20,567 nt of DNA from Fidelibacterota bacterium TCS52 (GTDB lineage: Bacteria > Fidelibacterota > Fidelibacteria > Fidelibacterales > Fidelibacteraceae). The translations under genes and the position numbers were made by a program. The stretch is from positions 1 to 20,567 of the forward strand of contig LSCC01000031.1 of the NCBI GenBank assembly GCA_001577215.1, given 5' to 3'. The notes beneath the pieces are model-generated. The model did not search any database, was not told the origin of the DNA, and was given only the letters and a program-made list of their open reading frames with translations. The number at the start of each line of letters is the position of its first letter. Positions within the stretch are counted from its first letter, which is position 1. This document shows positions 1-7,211 of the stretch, piece after piece.

Positions 1-1
1 T

Positions 2-391
2 CTGGAAGTTGGTAATTATGCTGCAAATATTCCAATTTCAACTAATGATGAGCAGAATTTAACAATTACTTGTAATCTTGAAGTTACAAACACTTCTTCA
101 AATATTTCTAATGAAGAAAAAGTTGTTAGTAATTATCAATTAAATCAAAACTATCCAAATCCATTTAATCCAAAAACAACTATAGAATTTGATATTCCGA
201 ATGATAATTTTGTAAACATCACTGTTTATAATTTGCGTGGTGAAAAGATTAAAACACTAGTTAACGAACATAAAATTGCAGGTGAATATTCTGTAGTATT
301 TGACGGAAGTAATTATTCAAGTGGAATATATTTTTACAGAATTGAAGCTGGAGATTATTCAGATACGAAAAAATTGGTTTTGATAAAGTAA
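2..391 (+). CDS. C-terminal end of a secreted protein with type IX-like sorting domain (5' partial)
   Basis: An open frame enters from the left edge and stops at TAA 389-391, giving about 129 visible residues. The last 80 or so form a typical FlgD-Ig-like / Por secretion tail: it opens with NQNYPNPFNPKTTIEF, continues with NITVYNLRGEKIKTLV, and ends with GIYFYRIEAG and the basic terminus DTKKLVLIK. In FCB bacteria such domains direct outer-membrane export and surface anchoring through the type IX system or a related route. The catalytic or binding part lies outside the window, so its substrate is unknown. The preceding residues look like the edge of a beta-sandwich. The gene is closed by a strong terminator, so it is not part of the ffh operon. 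The domain assignment is firm; the role is inferred. Confidence 0.85.
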   Translation: MEVGNYAANIPISTNDEQNLTITCNLEVTNTSSNISNEEKVVSNYQLNQNYPNPFNPKTTIEFDIPNDNFVNITVYNLRGEKIKTLVNEHKIAGEYSVVFDGSNYSSGIYFYRIEAGDYSDTKKLVLIK

Positions 392-413
392 TTTCACATT
401 AACTTCCTGCAAT

Positions 414-447
414 AAAAACGCTTGTTAGAGATAGCAGGCGTTTTTTT
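414..447 (+). terminator. Rho-independent terminator after the sorting-domain gene
   Basis: A 14-bp stem (414-427 pairing with 432-445, including two G-T pairs) closes a GAGA tetraloop. The left arm begins AAAAACGC and the right arm ends in GCG followed by seven T. The A-run on the left and T-run on the right may let it work in both directions. It lies 23 bases after the stop codon at 391. Confidence 0.85.
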
Positions 448-506
448 ATTACATTAAACATTTTTTTATTACATTTTGTTAAATTTCAAAATATTCAAAA
501 AATCGT

Positions 507-534
507 TTGTATAACAAAATTATTTTATTATATT
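507..534 (+). promoter_or_regulatory. Possible promoter for the ffh-rplS operon
   Basis: The gap 448-569 is almost pure A/T. TTGTAT at 507-512 and TATATT at 529-534, separated by 16 bases, are the best sigma70-like pair I can find. The -35 box matches only its first three positions. Any AT-rich stretch offers such pairs, so the position is weak, although a promoter must exist between the terminator at 447 and ffh. Confidence 0.25.
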
Positions 535-569
535 ACTTTGCTATTATAAAAATGATATGAAAAGGCCTG

Positions 570-1901
570 ATGTTAGAACAATTAAAAGAAAACCTTGAGG
601 GCATATTTAAAGATCTGCGTGGTCAAGGTAAAATAACTGAGAAAAATATTGATGACACTTTGCGAGAAGTGAGACGTACTCTGTTGGAAGCAGATGTCAA
701 TTTTTCGGTAGCAAAAGAGTTTATTTCTCGAGTAAGAGAGAAATCATTGGGTGTAACAGTAATAAAAAGCATTTCTCCCGGACAACAAATAATTAAGATA
801 TTCCATAGTGAATTGATAAATTTGTTAGGAAAAGAGAATGTCCCACTAAAATTGGATGGGTTACCTCCAAGTGTAATAATGGTAGTTGGTTTACAAGGTT
901 CCGGAAAGACAACATTTGTATCAAAGTTAGCAAAACATTTGAGAGATCAAGGTAAAAATCCTATGATGGTAGCTGCAGATGTGTATCGTCCGGCAGCAAT
1001 TGATCAATTGGAAAAATTGGGTAAACAGATATCAATGCCTGTTTATAGTAAGAGCAGAAAAAATCCAGTCAAAATTTGTAAAAATGCGATAAAATTGGCG
1101 AGAAAAGATGCTACCGATGTTGTTATTTTAGATACGGCTGGTAGATTACATATTGACGAAGAAATGATGAAAGAATTACAAAAAATCAATAAAGAAGTTG
1201 ATTCTAATGAGATATTATTTGTAGCTGATGGAATGATAGGCCAAGATGCTGTAAATGCTGCAGATAAATTTAATTCTATGCTTCCAATTTCCGGTATTGT
1301 TCTCACCAAACTTGATGGTGATGCAAGGGGTGGAGCAGCATTATCTATACGAGAAGTTACGAAAAAACCGATAAAATTCGTTTCTGTTGGAGAAAAAATA
1401 TCTGATTTAGAAAAATTTTACCCGGAAAGGTTTGCCGGTAGGATTTTGGGCAAAGGTGATATTGTTTCATTTGTAGAAAAAGCACAGGAGACAATTAATG
1501 ATAAAGAAGCTGATAAATTAGAGAAAAAAATTAGGAAAAATGAATTTGATTTATTAGATTTTCAAAAGCAATTGAAAATGATCAGAAAACTTGGTCCACT
1601 TTCGTCTTTGATGGAAATGATCCCGGGAGCATCAAAATTTAAGAATGTGCAAGTAGATGAAAAAAGAGTAGATAATATTGCAGCAATAATGAATTCTATG
1701 ACGATACAAGAAAAAGAGATACCAAATATTATTAATGCAAGTAGAAAAAAGAGAATAGCAAGAGGAAGTGGTTTAGGTGTTGTAGATGTGAACAGATTAC
1801 TAAATCAATTCAAGCAAATGAAAAAAATGATGAAGAAGATGAACAAAATGGGATTTTCTAAAAAAGGACTTGATCAAATTCCATTAAGAAAGCAATTTTA
1901 G
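570..1901 (+). CDS. ffh: Signal recognition particle protein Ffh (SRP54 GTPase)
   Basis: Binds 4.5S RNA and hydrophobic signal sequences on nascent chains and docks ribosomes to FtsY for co-translational membrane insertion. The 443 residues show the full SRP54 order: helical N domain (about 1-85), G domain with P-loop GLQGSGKT at 107-114, DTAGR at 188-192 and TKLDGDARGG from 246, then a methionine-rich M domain with GPLSSLMEMIPG and the RNA-binding helix motif ASRKKRIARGSG. Length is normal (about 440-450). ATG at 570 follows AAAGG at 561-565 with short spacing. It heads the conserved ffh-rpsP-khpA-rimM-trmD-rplS block, and rpsP follows within 12 bases. Identification is secure. Confidence 0.97.
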   Translation: MLEQLKENLEGIFKDLRGQGKITEKNIDDTLREVRRTLLEADVNFSVAKEFISRVREKSLGVTVIKSISPGQQIIKIFHSELINLLGKENVPLKLDGLPPSVIMVVGLQGSGKTTFVSKLAKHLRDQGKNPMMVAADVYRPAAIDQLEKLGKQISMPVYSKSRKNPVKICKNAIKLARKDATDVVILDTAGRLHIDEEMMKELQKINKEVDSNEILFVADGMIGQDAVNAADKFNSMLPISGIVLTKLDGDARGGAALSIREVTKKPIKFVSVGEKISDLEKFYPERFAGRILGKGDIVSFVEKAQETINDKEADKLEKKIRKNEFDLLDFQKQLKMIRKLGPLSSLMEMIPGASKFKNVQVDEKRVDNIAAIMNSMTIQEKEIPNIINASRKKRIARGSGLGVVDVNRLLNQFKQMKKMMKKMNKMGFSKKGLDQIPLRKQF

Positions 1902-1913
1902 AGGAGGATTAAT

Positions 1914-2582
1914 TTGGCAACTATTATGCGACTTACTAGAACAGGAAGACGAAATCGACCCTATTACAGAATAGTAGTAATGGATTCAAGAAAACGTCGC
2001 GATGGTCGTTATATTGAAAAAATTGGAACTTATGATCCAATTAAAAAAGATGATAATGTGATAATTTCTGAAGAACGTGTACAATATTGGTTGAACAAAG
2101 GTGTACAATTATCAGATACAGTTAAAAGTATGTTATCCCATAAAGGAATTTTATTAAAGAATTATTTAGAAAACTCAAATTTGAGTGATGAATTAAAAAA
2201 TATAGAGATCAAAAAATGGGAAACATTACAAAAAGAAAAAGTAAAACAGAGAGAAGCTGTTAAGAAAGTAAAAGCAGAAGAAAAATCTGCTAAAGATAAA
2301 AAAGAAGAAAGTAAAGAAGAAACAGTCGAACAAAAAGAGACCGAAGATAAAAAAGCAGCTGATAAAAAGGATGAAACTACTGAAAAGAAAAAGGAAGAAA
2401 GTAAGAAAGAATCGGTAGAAAAAAAAGAGACAGAAGATAAAAAGACAGCTGATAAAAAGGATGAAACTACTGAAAAGAAAAAAGAAGATAAGAAAGTATC
2501 AAAAAAGCAAGAAGAAATTAAAGAGAAAAAAGATACCAATAAATTAAAAAAAGATGAAACAGAAACAGAAAAGAGTAAATGA
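1914..2582 (+). CDS. rpsP: 30S ribosomal protein S16 with long charged C-terminal tail
   Basis: The first 85 or so residues are ribosomal protein S16: RLTRTGRRNRPYYRIVVMDS, then RDGRYIEKIGTYDPI and the conserved VQYWLNKGVQ and SDTVKSML segments. S16 binds 16S rRNA early in 30S assembly. The start is TTG at 1914: GGAGG at 1903-1907 sits six bases upstream, whereas the in-frame ATG at 1926 is 18 bases away and would lose conserved N-terminal residues. At 222 residues it is more than twice the usual 80-90 of bacterial S16. The extra part, from about residue 100, is almost only K, E, D, T and S and includes a 30-residue duplication. Extended S16 tails occur in FCB relatives, but their function is unknown to me; this one should be disordered. 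Confidence 0.95.
   Translation: MATIMRLTRTGRRNRPYYRIVVMDSRKRRDGRYIEKIGTYDPIKKDDNVIISEERVQYWLNKGVQLSDTVKSMLSHKGILLKNYLENSNLSDELKNIEIKKWETLQKEKVKQREAVKKVKAEEKSAKDKKEESKEETVEQKETEDKKAADKKDETTEKKKEESKKESVEKKETEDKKTADKKDETTEKKKEDKKVSKKQEEIKEKKDTNKLKKDETETEKSK
2301..2480 (+). repeat. 90-bp in-frame tandem duplication inside the rpsP tail
   Basis: Copies at 2301-2390 and 2391-2480 encode 30 residues each. Both run from KEESK to ETTEKK, with ETEDKK and ADKKDETTEKK shared. The last 30 or so bases of the two copies are identical, while the first halves differ at several bases, mostly with conservative outcomes. A third, partial start (KED) follows at 2481. The period is exactly 30 codons, so the frame is kept. 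Confidence 0.9.
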
Positions 2583-2605
2583 ATTACAAAAGGAGAGAGG
2601 TAATT

Positions 2606-2860
2606 ATGAAAGAATTTGTTGAGTACATTGCAAAACAATTAGTTGATTATCCTGATGAGGTAAGTGTTCATGAAGTTGATGGTGAAAATAATATTATTTA
2701 TGAACTATCAGTGAAACAACCAGATTTAGGAAAAGTGATTGGTAAAAGAGGCAGAACCGCACAAGCGATTCGTACTTTATTAACTGCTGTATCGGCTAAA
2801 TCAGGTCAAAAACGATGCTCATTGGATATTGTTGATGATAATCCAAGAGAAGAAGTTTAA
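2606..2860 (+). CDS. khpA: KH-domain RNA-binding protein KhpA (YlqC family)
   Basis: A small single-KH-domain protein of 84 residues. The type II KH fold with its GxxG loop is visible as VIGKRGRTAQAIR, preceded by MKEFVEYIAKQLVDYPDEV, as in the YlqC/KhpA family. Family members bind many RNAs, often with partner KhpB/Jag, and affect ribosome function, division and cell size. I take ATG 2606 as the start, because the run AGGAGAGAGG (2591-2600) lies just upstream and family members begin at this methionine. An in-frame ATG at 2579 would add nine residues encoded by the ribosome-binding site itself. It sits between rpsP and rimM, as is usual. Confidence 0.92.
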   Translation: MKEFVEYIAKQLVDYPDEVSVHEVDGENNIIYELSVKQPDLGKVIGKRGRTAQAIRTLLTAVSAKSGQKRCSLDIVDDNPREEV

Positions 2861-2873
2861 ATAAAATATAACA

Positions 2874-3392
2874 ATGCCCTTTAAGATCATAGGTAGTATT
2901 GTTAAGCCATTTGGTCTTAAGGGCAACCTGTTAGTTAAAAGCGAATATATTACTTTTAGCGATTTTAGTTCTTTGAAAAATTTATTTATTGGACAGGGTG
3001 AAACACCTGAAGAGGTTTTTGAAATCGAATCAATAAATATTCATAATAAATTTTTCAATGTTAAATTAAAAAATATTGACACAAGACAAAGGGTAGAAAT
3101 GTTGAGAAAAAATAATGTTTTTTTACCTGAAAAAGAATTGTCAAATTTTAAGGATATAACAGTTGAAAAAGATGGGTATTTAATAGGTTTTAAAGTTTTT
3201 GATAATAATGGAAAATTTCTTGGAAATGTTAAATTTTGTGATAAATATCCTGCTTATAAAATATTGACGATTATTGGAATGAATGAGAAAGAATTTATGG
3301 TTCCAATGGTTGATAAGTTTATAAAGTCAGTTGATAAATCAGATAATAAAATAATTATAAATGTTTTGCCTGGGTTAATTGATGAAAATTGA
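2874..3392 (+). CDS. rimM: 16S rRNA processing protein RimM
   Basis: Assembly factor that binds S19 and helps mature the 30S head. The 172 residues show the N-terminal RimM beta-barrel (IIGSIVKPFGLKGNLLVKS, residues 5-23) and the C-terminal PRC-barrel (DGYLIGFKVFDNNGKFLGNV, then FMVPMVDKFIKSVD and IIINVLPGLID). Length is normal for the family. The 13-base gap after khpA is A/T only, with no Shine-Dalgarno, so initiation probably relies on an unstructured leader or coupling. The 3' end overlaps trmD by 11 bases. Sequence is divergent, but order and motifs make the call secure. Confidence 0.93.
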   Translation: MPFKIIGSIVKPFGLKGNLLVKSEYITFSDFSSLKNLFIGQGETPEEVFEIESINIHNKFFNVKLKNIDTRQRVEMLRKNNVFLPEKELSNFKDITVEKDGYLIGFKVFDNNGKFLGNVKFCDKYPAYKILTIIGMNEKEFMVPMVDKFIKSVDKSDNKIIINVLPGLIDEN

Positions 3393-4077
3393 TATACTGA
3401 CAACATTCCCGTGGATGATCAAACCGATATTAGAGAGTAGTATTTTGAAAATTGCTGCTGAAAAGGAAATTGTCTCTTTTGATGTTATTGATATTAGAGA
3501 GTATTCAAAAGACAAACATAAAAATACAGATGATTATCCTTTTGGAGGTGGGGAAGGAATGATTATGGCTCCCCAGCCATTATTTGATAGTATTCGTGGA
3601 TGTGTTGAGAACAATACAGAAAAAATTATTTTTCCTACTCCTGATGGTGTTATTTTTAATCAAAAAAAGGCAAAAAAGCTATCTGATGAAAACCATATTA
3701 TTTTCATTTGTGGACATTATAAGGGAATTGATCAGAGAGTTAGAGACAATTTTGAAATAGAGGAAATATCAATTGGTGATTTTGTGCTAACCGGTGGTGA
3801 AATTCCGGCATTAGCAATGATTGATTCAATAGTAAGATTAGTTCCGGGGGTTATTAATAATATAAAATCGGCATTAAATGATTCATTTTCACAACCATTA
3901 TTAGATTGTCCATGGTATACAAGGCCGGAAATATATGAAGGTAAAAAGGTACCGAAAATATTATTAAGTGGAAATCATAAAAAAATTGATAATTGGCGTA
4001 AGAGCCAAAGAGAAAATAAAACAAAAATACTTAGACCGGATTTATGGAAAAAGTATTTAAAACTAAAAAATAAATAA
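3382..4077 (+). CDS. trmD: tRNA (guanine-N1-)-methyltransferase TrmD
   Basis: Methylates G37 next to the anticodon in tRNAs with G36, using S-adenosylmethionine, to prevent +1 frameshifting. The 231 residues carry the trefoil-knot SPOUT signatures: PFGGGEGMIMAPQP (53-66), CGHYKGIDQRV (110-120) and SIGDFVLTGGEIPALAMIDS (130-149). The catalytic loop NDSFSQPLLDCPWYTRPE follows, with D167 at the place of the general-base aspartate, and then LLSGNHKKIDNWR. I use ATG 3382, giving MKIDILTTFP as in the family; TTG at 3379 is in frame but needless. The start overlaps the end of rimM by 11 bases, which suggests translational coupling. Confidence 0.96.
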   Translation: MKIDILTTFPWMIKPILESSILKIAAEKEIVSFDVIDIREYSKDKHKNTDDYPFGGGEGMIMAPQPLFDSIRGCVENNTEKIIFPTPDGVIFNQKKAKKLSDENHIIFICGHYKGIDQRVRDNFEIEEISIGDFVLTGGEIPALAMIDSIVRLVPGVINNIKSALNDSFSQPLLDCPWYTRPEIYEGKKVPKILLSGNHKKIDNWRKSQRENKTKILRPDLWKKYLKLKNK

Positions 4078-4133
4078 AAAGTATTGAAATATAAATTAAT
4101 AAAAAGTAAATTATAAGATTGGAGACAAAACAA

Positions 4134-4472
4134 ATGGATAGAATATATAATGCAACCAAAGATCAGTTAAGAGAAGATATGCCAGATTTTCGTTCTGGTG
4201 ATTCGCTTACAGTTACAATTAAAATTACGGAAGGCGAAAAAACAAGACCGCAAGAATTTAGTGGAATATGTATTGGTAGAAAAGGTTCTGGGATTAATTC
4301 AACATTTATGGTTAGAAAAATATCCAATGGTGTTGGTGTTGAGAGAATATTTCCAGTTCATTCTCCAAAGATCATAAGTATAAAAAAGAACTCTTCAGCA
4401 AGCGTAAAAAGATCTAAATTATATTATATAAGGAAATTAAAAGGAAAAAGAGCTACAAAAGTAAAAGAGTAA
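4134..4472 (+). CDS. rplS: 50S ribosomal protein L19
   Basis: L19 sits at the 30S-50S interface. The 112 residues match the whole family: DQLREDMPDFRSGDSLTVTIKI at the start (read here in two parts: DQLREDMPDFR and SGDSLTVTIKI), then FSGICIGRKGSGINSTFMVRK, VGVERIFPVHSPKI and the basic end KLYYIRKLKGKRATKVKE. ATG 4134 is preceded by GGAGA at 4121-4125 with good spacing. An in-frame TTG at 4119 overlaps this ribosome-binding site and would add five non-conserved residues, so I reject it. It is the last gene of the ffh operon, 56 bases after trmD; the gap is AT-rich and shows no terminator. Confidence 0.96.
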   Translation: MDRIYNATKDQLREDMPDFRSGDSLTVTIKITEGEKTRPQEFSGICIGRKGSGINSTFMVRKISNGVGVERIFPVHSPKIISIKKNSSASVKRSKLYYIRKLKGKRATKVKE

Positions 4473-4488
4473 AACATAAATAATATCC

Positions 4489-4517
4489 TTGTTGTTTATA
4501 TATGATTTTTGTAAATT
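4489..4517 (+). promoter_or_regulatory. Possible promoter for tRNA-Phe
   Basis: TTGTTG at 4489-4494 and TAAATT at 4512-4517 are separated by 17 bases and would start transcription just before the mature tRNA end at 4530. Each box matches consensus at only three or four positions. The tRNA could equally be processed from the rplS transcript. Confidence 0.25.
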
Positions 4518-4529
4518 AATTAATTATGT

Positions 4530-4602
4530 GGCCTGGTAGCTCAGTCGGTAGAGCAGGGGACTGAAAATCCCTGTGTCGCTGGTTCGATTCCGGCCCGGGC
4601 CA
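4530..4602 (+). tRNA. tRNA-Phe (anticodon GAA)
   Basis: A full cloverleaf can be drawn. The acceptor GGCCTGG (4530-4536) pairs with CCGGGCC (4595-4601) with one T-G wobble; the discriminator is A4602. The D arm is GCTC/GAGC with an eight-base loop. The anticodon stem GGGGA/TCCCT has loop CTGAAAA, so the anticodon is GAA. The T arm is GCTGG/CCGGC around TTCGATT. The 3' CCA is not encoded (CAA follows the discriminator) and must be added enzymatically. It lies 57 bases after rplS. Confidence 0.96.
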
Positions 4603-4606
4603 CAAA

Positions 4607-4642
4607 AAAGCTCCTGAATAAAAAATGGGAGCTTTATTTTTT
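4607..4642 (+). terminator. Rho-independent terminator after tRNA-Phe
   Basis: AAAGCTCC at 4607-4614 pairs with GGAGCTTT at 4628-4635 around a 13-base A-rich loop, followed by A and a run of six T (4637-4642). It ends the rplS/tRNA unit before the promoter of the parA group. Confidence 0.8.
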
Positions 4643-4715
4643 AATAAAGTACTTTCATAATGATTTGTAAAAAAAATATCAATATATAGTAAATTAAATA
4701 ATTATAATTTTATTA

Positions 4716-4744
4716 TTGATATTGATAAAAAAAATAGATAAAAT
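4716..4744 (+). promoter_or_regulatory. Probable promoter of the parA-parB-M23-bactofilin unit
   Basis: TTGATA at 4716-4721, a 17-base spacer and TAAAAT at 4739-4744 form a good sigma70-type pair (the -10 box has one mismatch). Transcription would begin near 4751, shortly before the GGGGG ribosome-binding site at 4761-4765. A second TTGATA directly follows the first. The rest of 4643-4768 is featureless A/T. Confidence 0.5.
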
Positions 4745-4768
4745 TATAGGTTATATAAATGGGGGATT

Positions 4769-5533
4769 ATGGCCAAAAAAATAGTGATAGCAAATCAAAA
4801 AGGTGGAGTAGGCAAAACTACAACTGCTATTAATTTAGCAGCATCCATTTCTGCTATGGAATATAAGGTCTTGGTCATAGATATTGATCCACAAGCTAAT
4901 GCCTCATCAGGTCTGGGAATTGAAGTAAATAAGAAAAAAGATACAATCTATGAAGTTCTTATAGAAGATCTTGATATTAAAAAGACAATTAAAAAGACAT
5001 CATTACATTATCTGGATGTTGTCCCGGCTCATCCTCGTTTAGTAGGAGCTGAGATAGAATTGGTTAATATGATTGCAAGAGAAACAAAGTTAAAATCTGC
5101 TGTAAAATCAATTGAAAAAAAATATGATTATATTTTTATTGATTGTCCACCTTCACTGAATGTGTTGACAATTAATAGTTTTGCTTGTGCTGATACGGCA
5201 TTAATACCGATACAATGTGAATATTTTGCATTGGAAGGATTAACACAATTACTGAATACAATTAGGCTGATCCAAAAAAGTATTAATAAAAAATTAGATA
5301 TTGAAGGCGTCGTTTTAACAATGTTTGATTCAAGATTGAATTTAAGTAAACTAGTAAAAGAAGAGGTTGTGCAATATTTTGGTGATAAGGTATATAAAAC
5401 AGTTATAGATCGAAATGTAAGATTAGGTGAAGCTCCAAGTTATGGTAAACCAATTATTACCTATGATATTAATTCATCTGGATCACAAAATTATATGAAA
5501 TTAGCAAAGGAATTTTTGAAAAATGGCAAATAA
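4769..5533 (+). CDS. parA: Chromosome-partitioning ATPase ParA/Soj
   Basis: ATPase that binds DNA non-specifically as an ATP dimer and moves ParB-parS complexes during chromosome segregation. The 254 residues match chromosomal Soj proteins. The deviant Walker A KGGVGKTT is at 11-18, with signature lysine K11 and catalytic K16. DIDPQAN follows at 38-44 and the Walker B-like stretch FIDCPPSLNVLT from 123. There is no N-terminal HTH, as in chromosomal rather than P1-type plasmid ParA. GGGGG at 4761-4765 is only three bases before ATG 4769. The parB start overlaps its last 11 bases. It opens a probable operon with the promoter at 4716-4744. Confidence 0.95.
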   Translation: MAKKIVIANQKGGVGKTTTAINLAASISAMEYKVLVIDIDPQANASSGLGIEVNKKKDTIYEVLIEDLDIKKTIKKTSLHYLDVVPAHPRLVGAEIELVNMIARETKLKSAVKSIEKKYDYIFIDCPPSLNVLTINSFACADTALIPIQCEYFALEGLTQLLNTIRLIQKSINKKLDIEGVVLTMFDSRLNLSKLVKEEVVQYFGDKVYKTVIDRNVRLGEAPSYGKPIITYDINSSGSQNYMKLAKEFLKNGK

Positions 5534-6389
5534 AAAATTAGGTAGAGGTTTAAGTGCTTTAATTCCTAATGTTGATGAAGAATCAACCAAATCTAACATA
5601 AAAGATATTCAAATAGAAAAGATTAAAATTAATCCTTATCAACCTAGAAAAGATTTTGATGAAGAAGAAATGCACGAATTAATGGATTCTATTAAGGAAA
5701 AAGGAGTTATACAACCAATTATTATCTGTCTTAAGGATGATCATTATCAATTGATTGCCGGTGAGAGGCGTTATCGAGCATCAAAAAGGTTAAATTTATC
5801 TACTATACCTGCATATGAAATTAAAATTGATTCTGATGAAGATTTAATGGAAATAGCATTGGTGGAAAATATTCAGAGGGAAGATCTCAATCCAATTGAC
5901 GAAGCATTAGGATATTCTCTTTTAATTAATAAATATGACGTAAAACAAGATATAATTGCTAAAAAAGTCGGGAAAAAACGTTCAACAATTACTAATAGTT
6001 TACGATTATTAAAATTGCCTCCAGATATACAAAATAGTTTAAGTTCACAAAAGATTACTTCAGGACATGCTCGAGCATTGTTATCTATAGAAAATAAAAA
6101 GAAAATGCTCAATTTATGGCAAAGAATAATTAAAGACTCACTTAGCGTTAGGGCAACTGAGGAATTAGTAAAAAAAATTAATTCTCCAAAAAAGGATGAA
6201 TCATATAAAAGAAAAAAGAAATCTGTTAATTATCAATTAATTAAAATTGAGAATTATTTAAAGATTAAATTTGGGACAAGAGTAAAAATTAAAGAAAAAG
6301 ATGAAGAAGGAAAAGTTGAGATTTATTATTATTCGCGGGATGATTTAGATAGACTAATAAAATTATTTGAAAATGTTGGAGAAGAGTAA
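5523..6389 (+). CDS. parB: Chromosome-partitioning protein ParB (CTPase clamp)
   Basis: Binds parS, spreads along DNA as a CTP-dependent sliding clamp and stimulates ParA. The 288 residues begin with the ParA-contacting tail KKLGRGLSALIPN, found in most chromosomal ParB proteins. The N-terminal CTPase domain carries NPYQPRKDF (37-45), GERRYRA (80-86) and ENIQREDLNPIDEA (115-128). An HTH (about 137-163) reads parS, and a C-terminal dimer domain follows after a lysine-rich linker near 210-225. ATG 5523 lies inside the 3' end of parA, so the two are likely coupled. I did not recognise a 16-bp parS palindrome in this window. Confidence 0.95.
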   Translation: MANKKLGRGLSALIPNVDEESTKSNIKDIQIEKIKINPYQPRKDFDEEEMHELMDSIKEKGVIQPIIICLKDDHYQLIAGERRYRASKRLNLSTIPAYEIKIDSDEDLMEIALVENIQREDLNPIDEALGYSLLINKYDVKQDIIAKKVGKKRSTITNSLRLLKLPPDIQNSLSSQKITSGHARALLSIENKKKMLNLWQRIIKDSLSVRATEELVKKINSPKKDESYKRKKKSVNYQLIKIENYLKIKFGTRVKIKEKDEEGKVEIYYYSRDDLDRLIKLFENVGEE

Positions 6390-6398
6390 GGAAATAAA

Positions 6399-7190
6399 AT
6401 GAAAGATAAAAGATATACATTTTATTTGATATCATCGGATAAAACTACCAACAAAATAATTGAATTTGGCAGGAAAACATTTATATTTTTATTGAGTTTA
6501 TTATCAATTATTATTGTTGCAATAGTGATTTCTTATTTTATTTTTATTCCAAGGTTTGTTAAATATCATGATTTAAAAAAAGAAATTATCAGGTATGAAA
6601 AGAAAAACGAAACATATATTGCAATGTTAGAAGATTTTGAGAAAATGAAAGCAATGAATAAATATGTTCGCGAATTAATAGGAATATCTGAATCAGAAAA
6701 TATAAATATAGATTCATTATTGAATAGTGAAAGCAGTAGCAAAAGTAATTATATAAATAATGTGAGAAATGCACCATTTTCTTTAGACAATATTCCTACA
6801 AGAGCACCGGTTAATGGAATAATAACTCAAGAATTTGAAGAAGATATTCTTTTTAGCGAAAATGTTCATAATGGAATTGATATTTCCGGAGCAGTTGGAA
6901 CCCCTATTGTTGCTGCAGCTAGTGGATTAGTAGTTTTTTCAGGTTGGACCAATGATTTAGGTAATGTATTAATTATTGTTCATGATAATAAATATGTAAC
7001 AGTCTATGGGCATAATAGCAAAAATATTGTTAAAGAGAGACAAGTTGTAAAGAGAGGGCAATTAATTGCATTGTTGGGCAATTCAGGACATAGTACCGGT
7101 CCGCATTTACATTTTGAAATATGGGAAAAAAACAAGACTCAAAATCCAAGGAAATTTATAGTTGAATATGGAGAAGAAACTAATAAATAA
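6399..7190 (+). CDS. Membrane-anchored M23 (LytM-type) peptidoglycan endopeptidase
   Basis: A 263-residue inner-membrane protein with a single transmembrane helix (about 27-50), a short coiled-coil-like stretch (about 57-85) and a C-terminal LytM domain (about 133-253). All catalytic residues are visible: H157 and D161 in HNGIDIS, H205 in VYGH, and H236/H238 in HLHFE. It should therefore be an active zinc enzyme cutting peptide crosslinks in the periplasm, not a degenerate activator. It sits ten bases after parB and just ahead of a bactofilin gene; M23-bactofilin pairs are a known arrangement in which the cytoskeletal polymer positions the peptidase to shape the cell. The N-terminal residues before the helix are cytoplasmic and could contact the bactofilin. 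No SD is obvious before ATG 6399, although AGTAAGGA lies nearby. Confidence 0.9.
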   Translation: MKDKRYTFYLISSDKTTNKIIEFGRKTFIFLLSLLSIIIVAIVISYFIFIPRFVKYHDLKKEIIRYEKKNETYIAMLEDFEKMKAMNKYVRELIGISESENINIDSLLNSESSSKSNYINNVRNAPFSLDNIPTRAPVNGIITQEFEEDILFSENVHNGIDISGAVGTPIVAAASGLVVFSGWTNDLGNVLIIVHDNKYVTVYGHNSKNIVKERQVVKRGQLIALLGNSGHSTGPHLHFEIWEKNKTQNPRKFIVEYGEETNK

Positions 7191-7211
7191 AAAATATTAT
7201 TGGAGAAAAAA

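Noticed and set aside
2301..2480. Direct repeats considered as a CRISPR or mobile-element trace
   Set aside because: The repeat is in frame with rpsP, has no spacers and keeps codon periodicity, so it is a protein tail duplication.
2579..2605. Upstream ATG start for khpA
   Set aside because: It would translate the Shine-Dalgarno run AGGAGAGAGG, and the family begins at the ATG at 2606.
2162..2638. Long minus-strand open frame of 158 codons opposite the rpsP tail
   Set aside because: It is the mirror of the K/E-rich repeat (reads as S/F/L-rich), lacks any family likeness and has no ribosome-binding site; it arises from the base composition of the tail.
2707..2720. Half-site resembling parS (GTGAAACA inside khpA)
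   Set aside because: Only the right half of the palindrome matches; the left half is unrelated, so it is chance.
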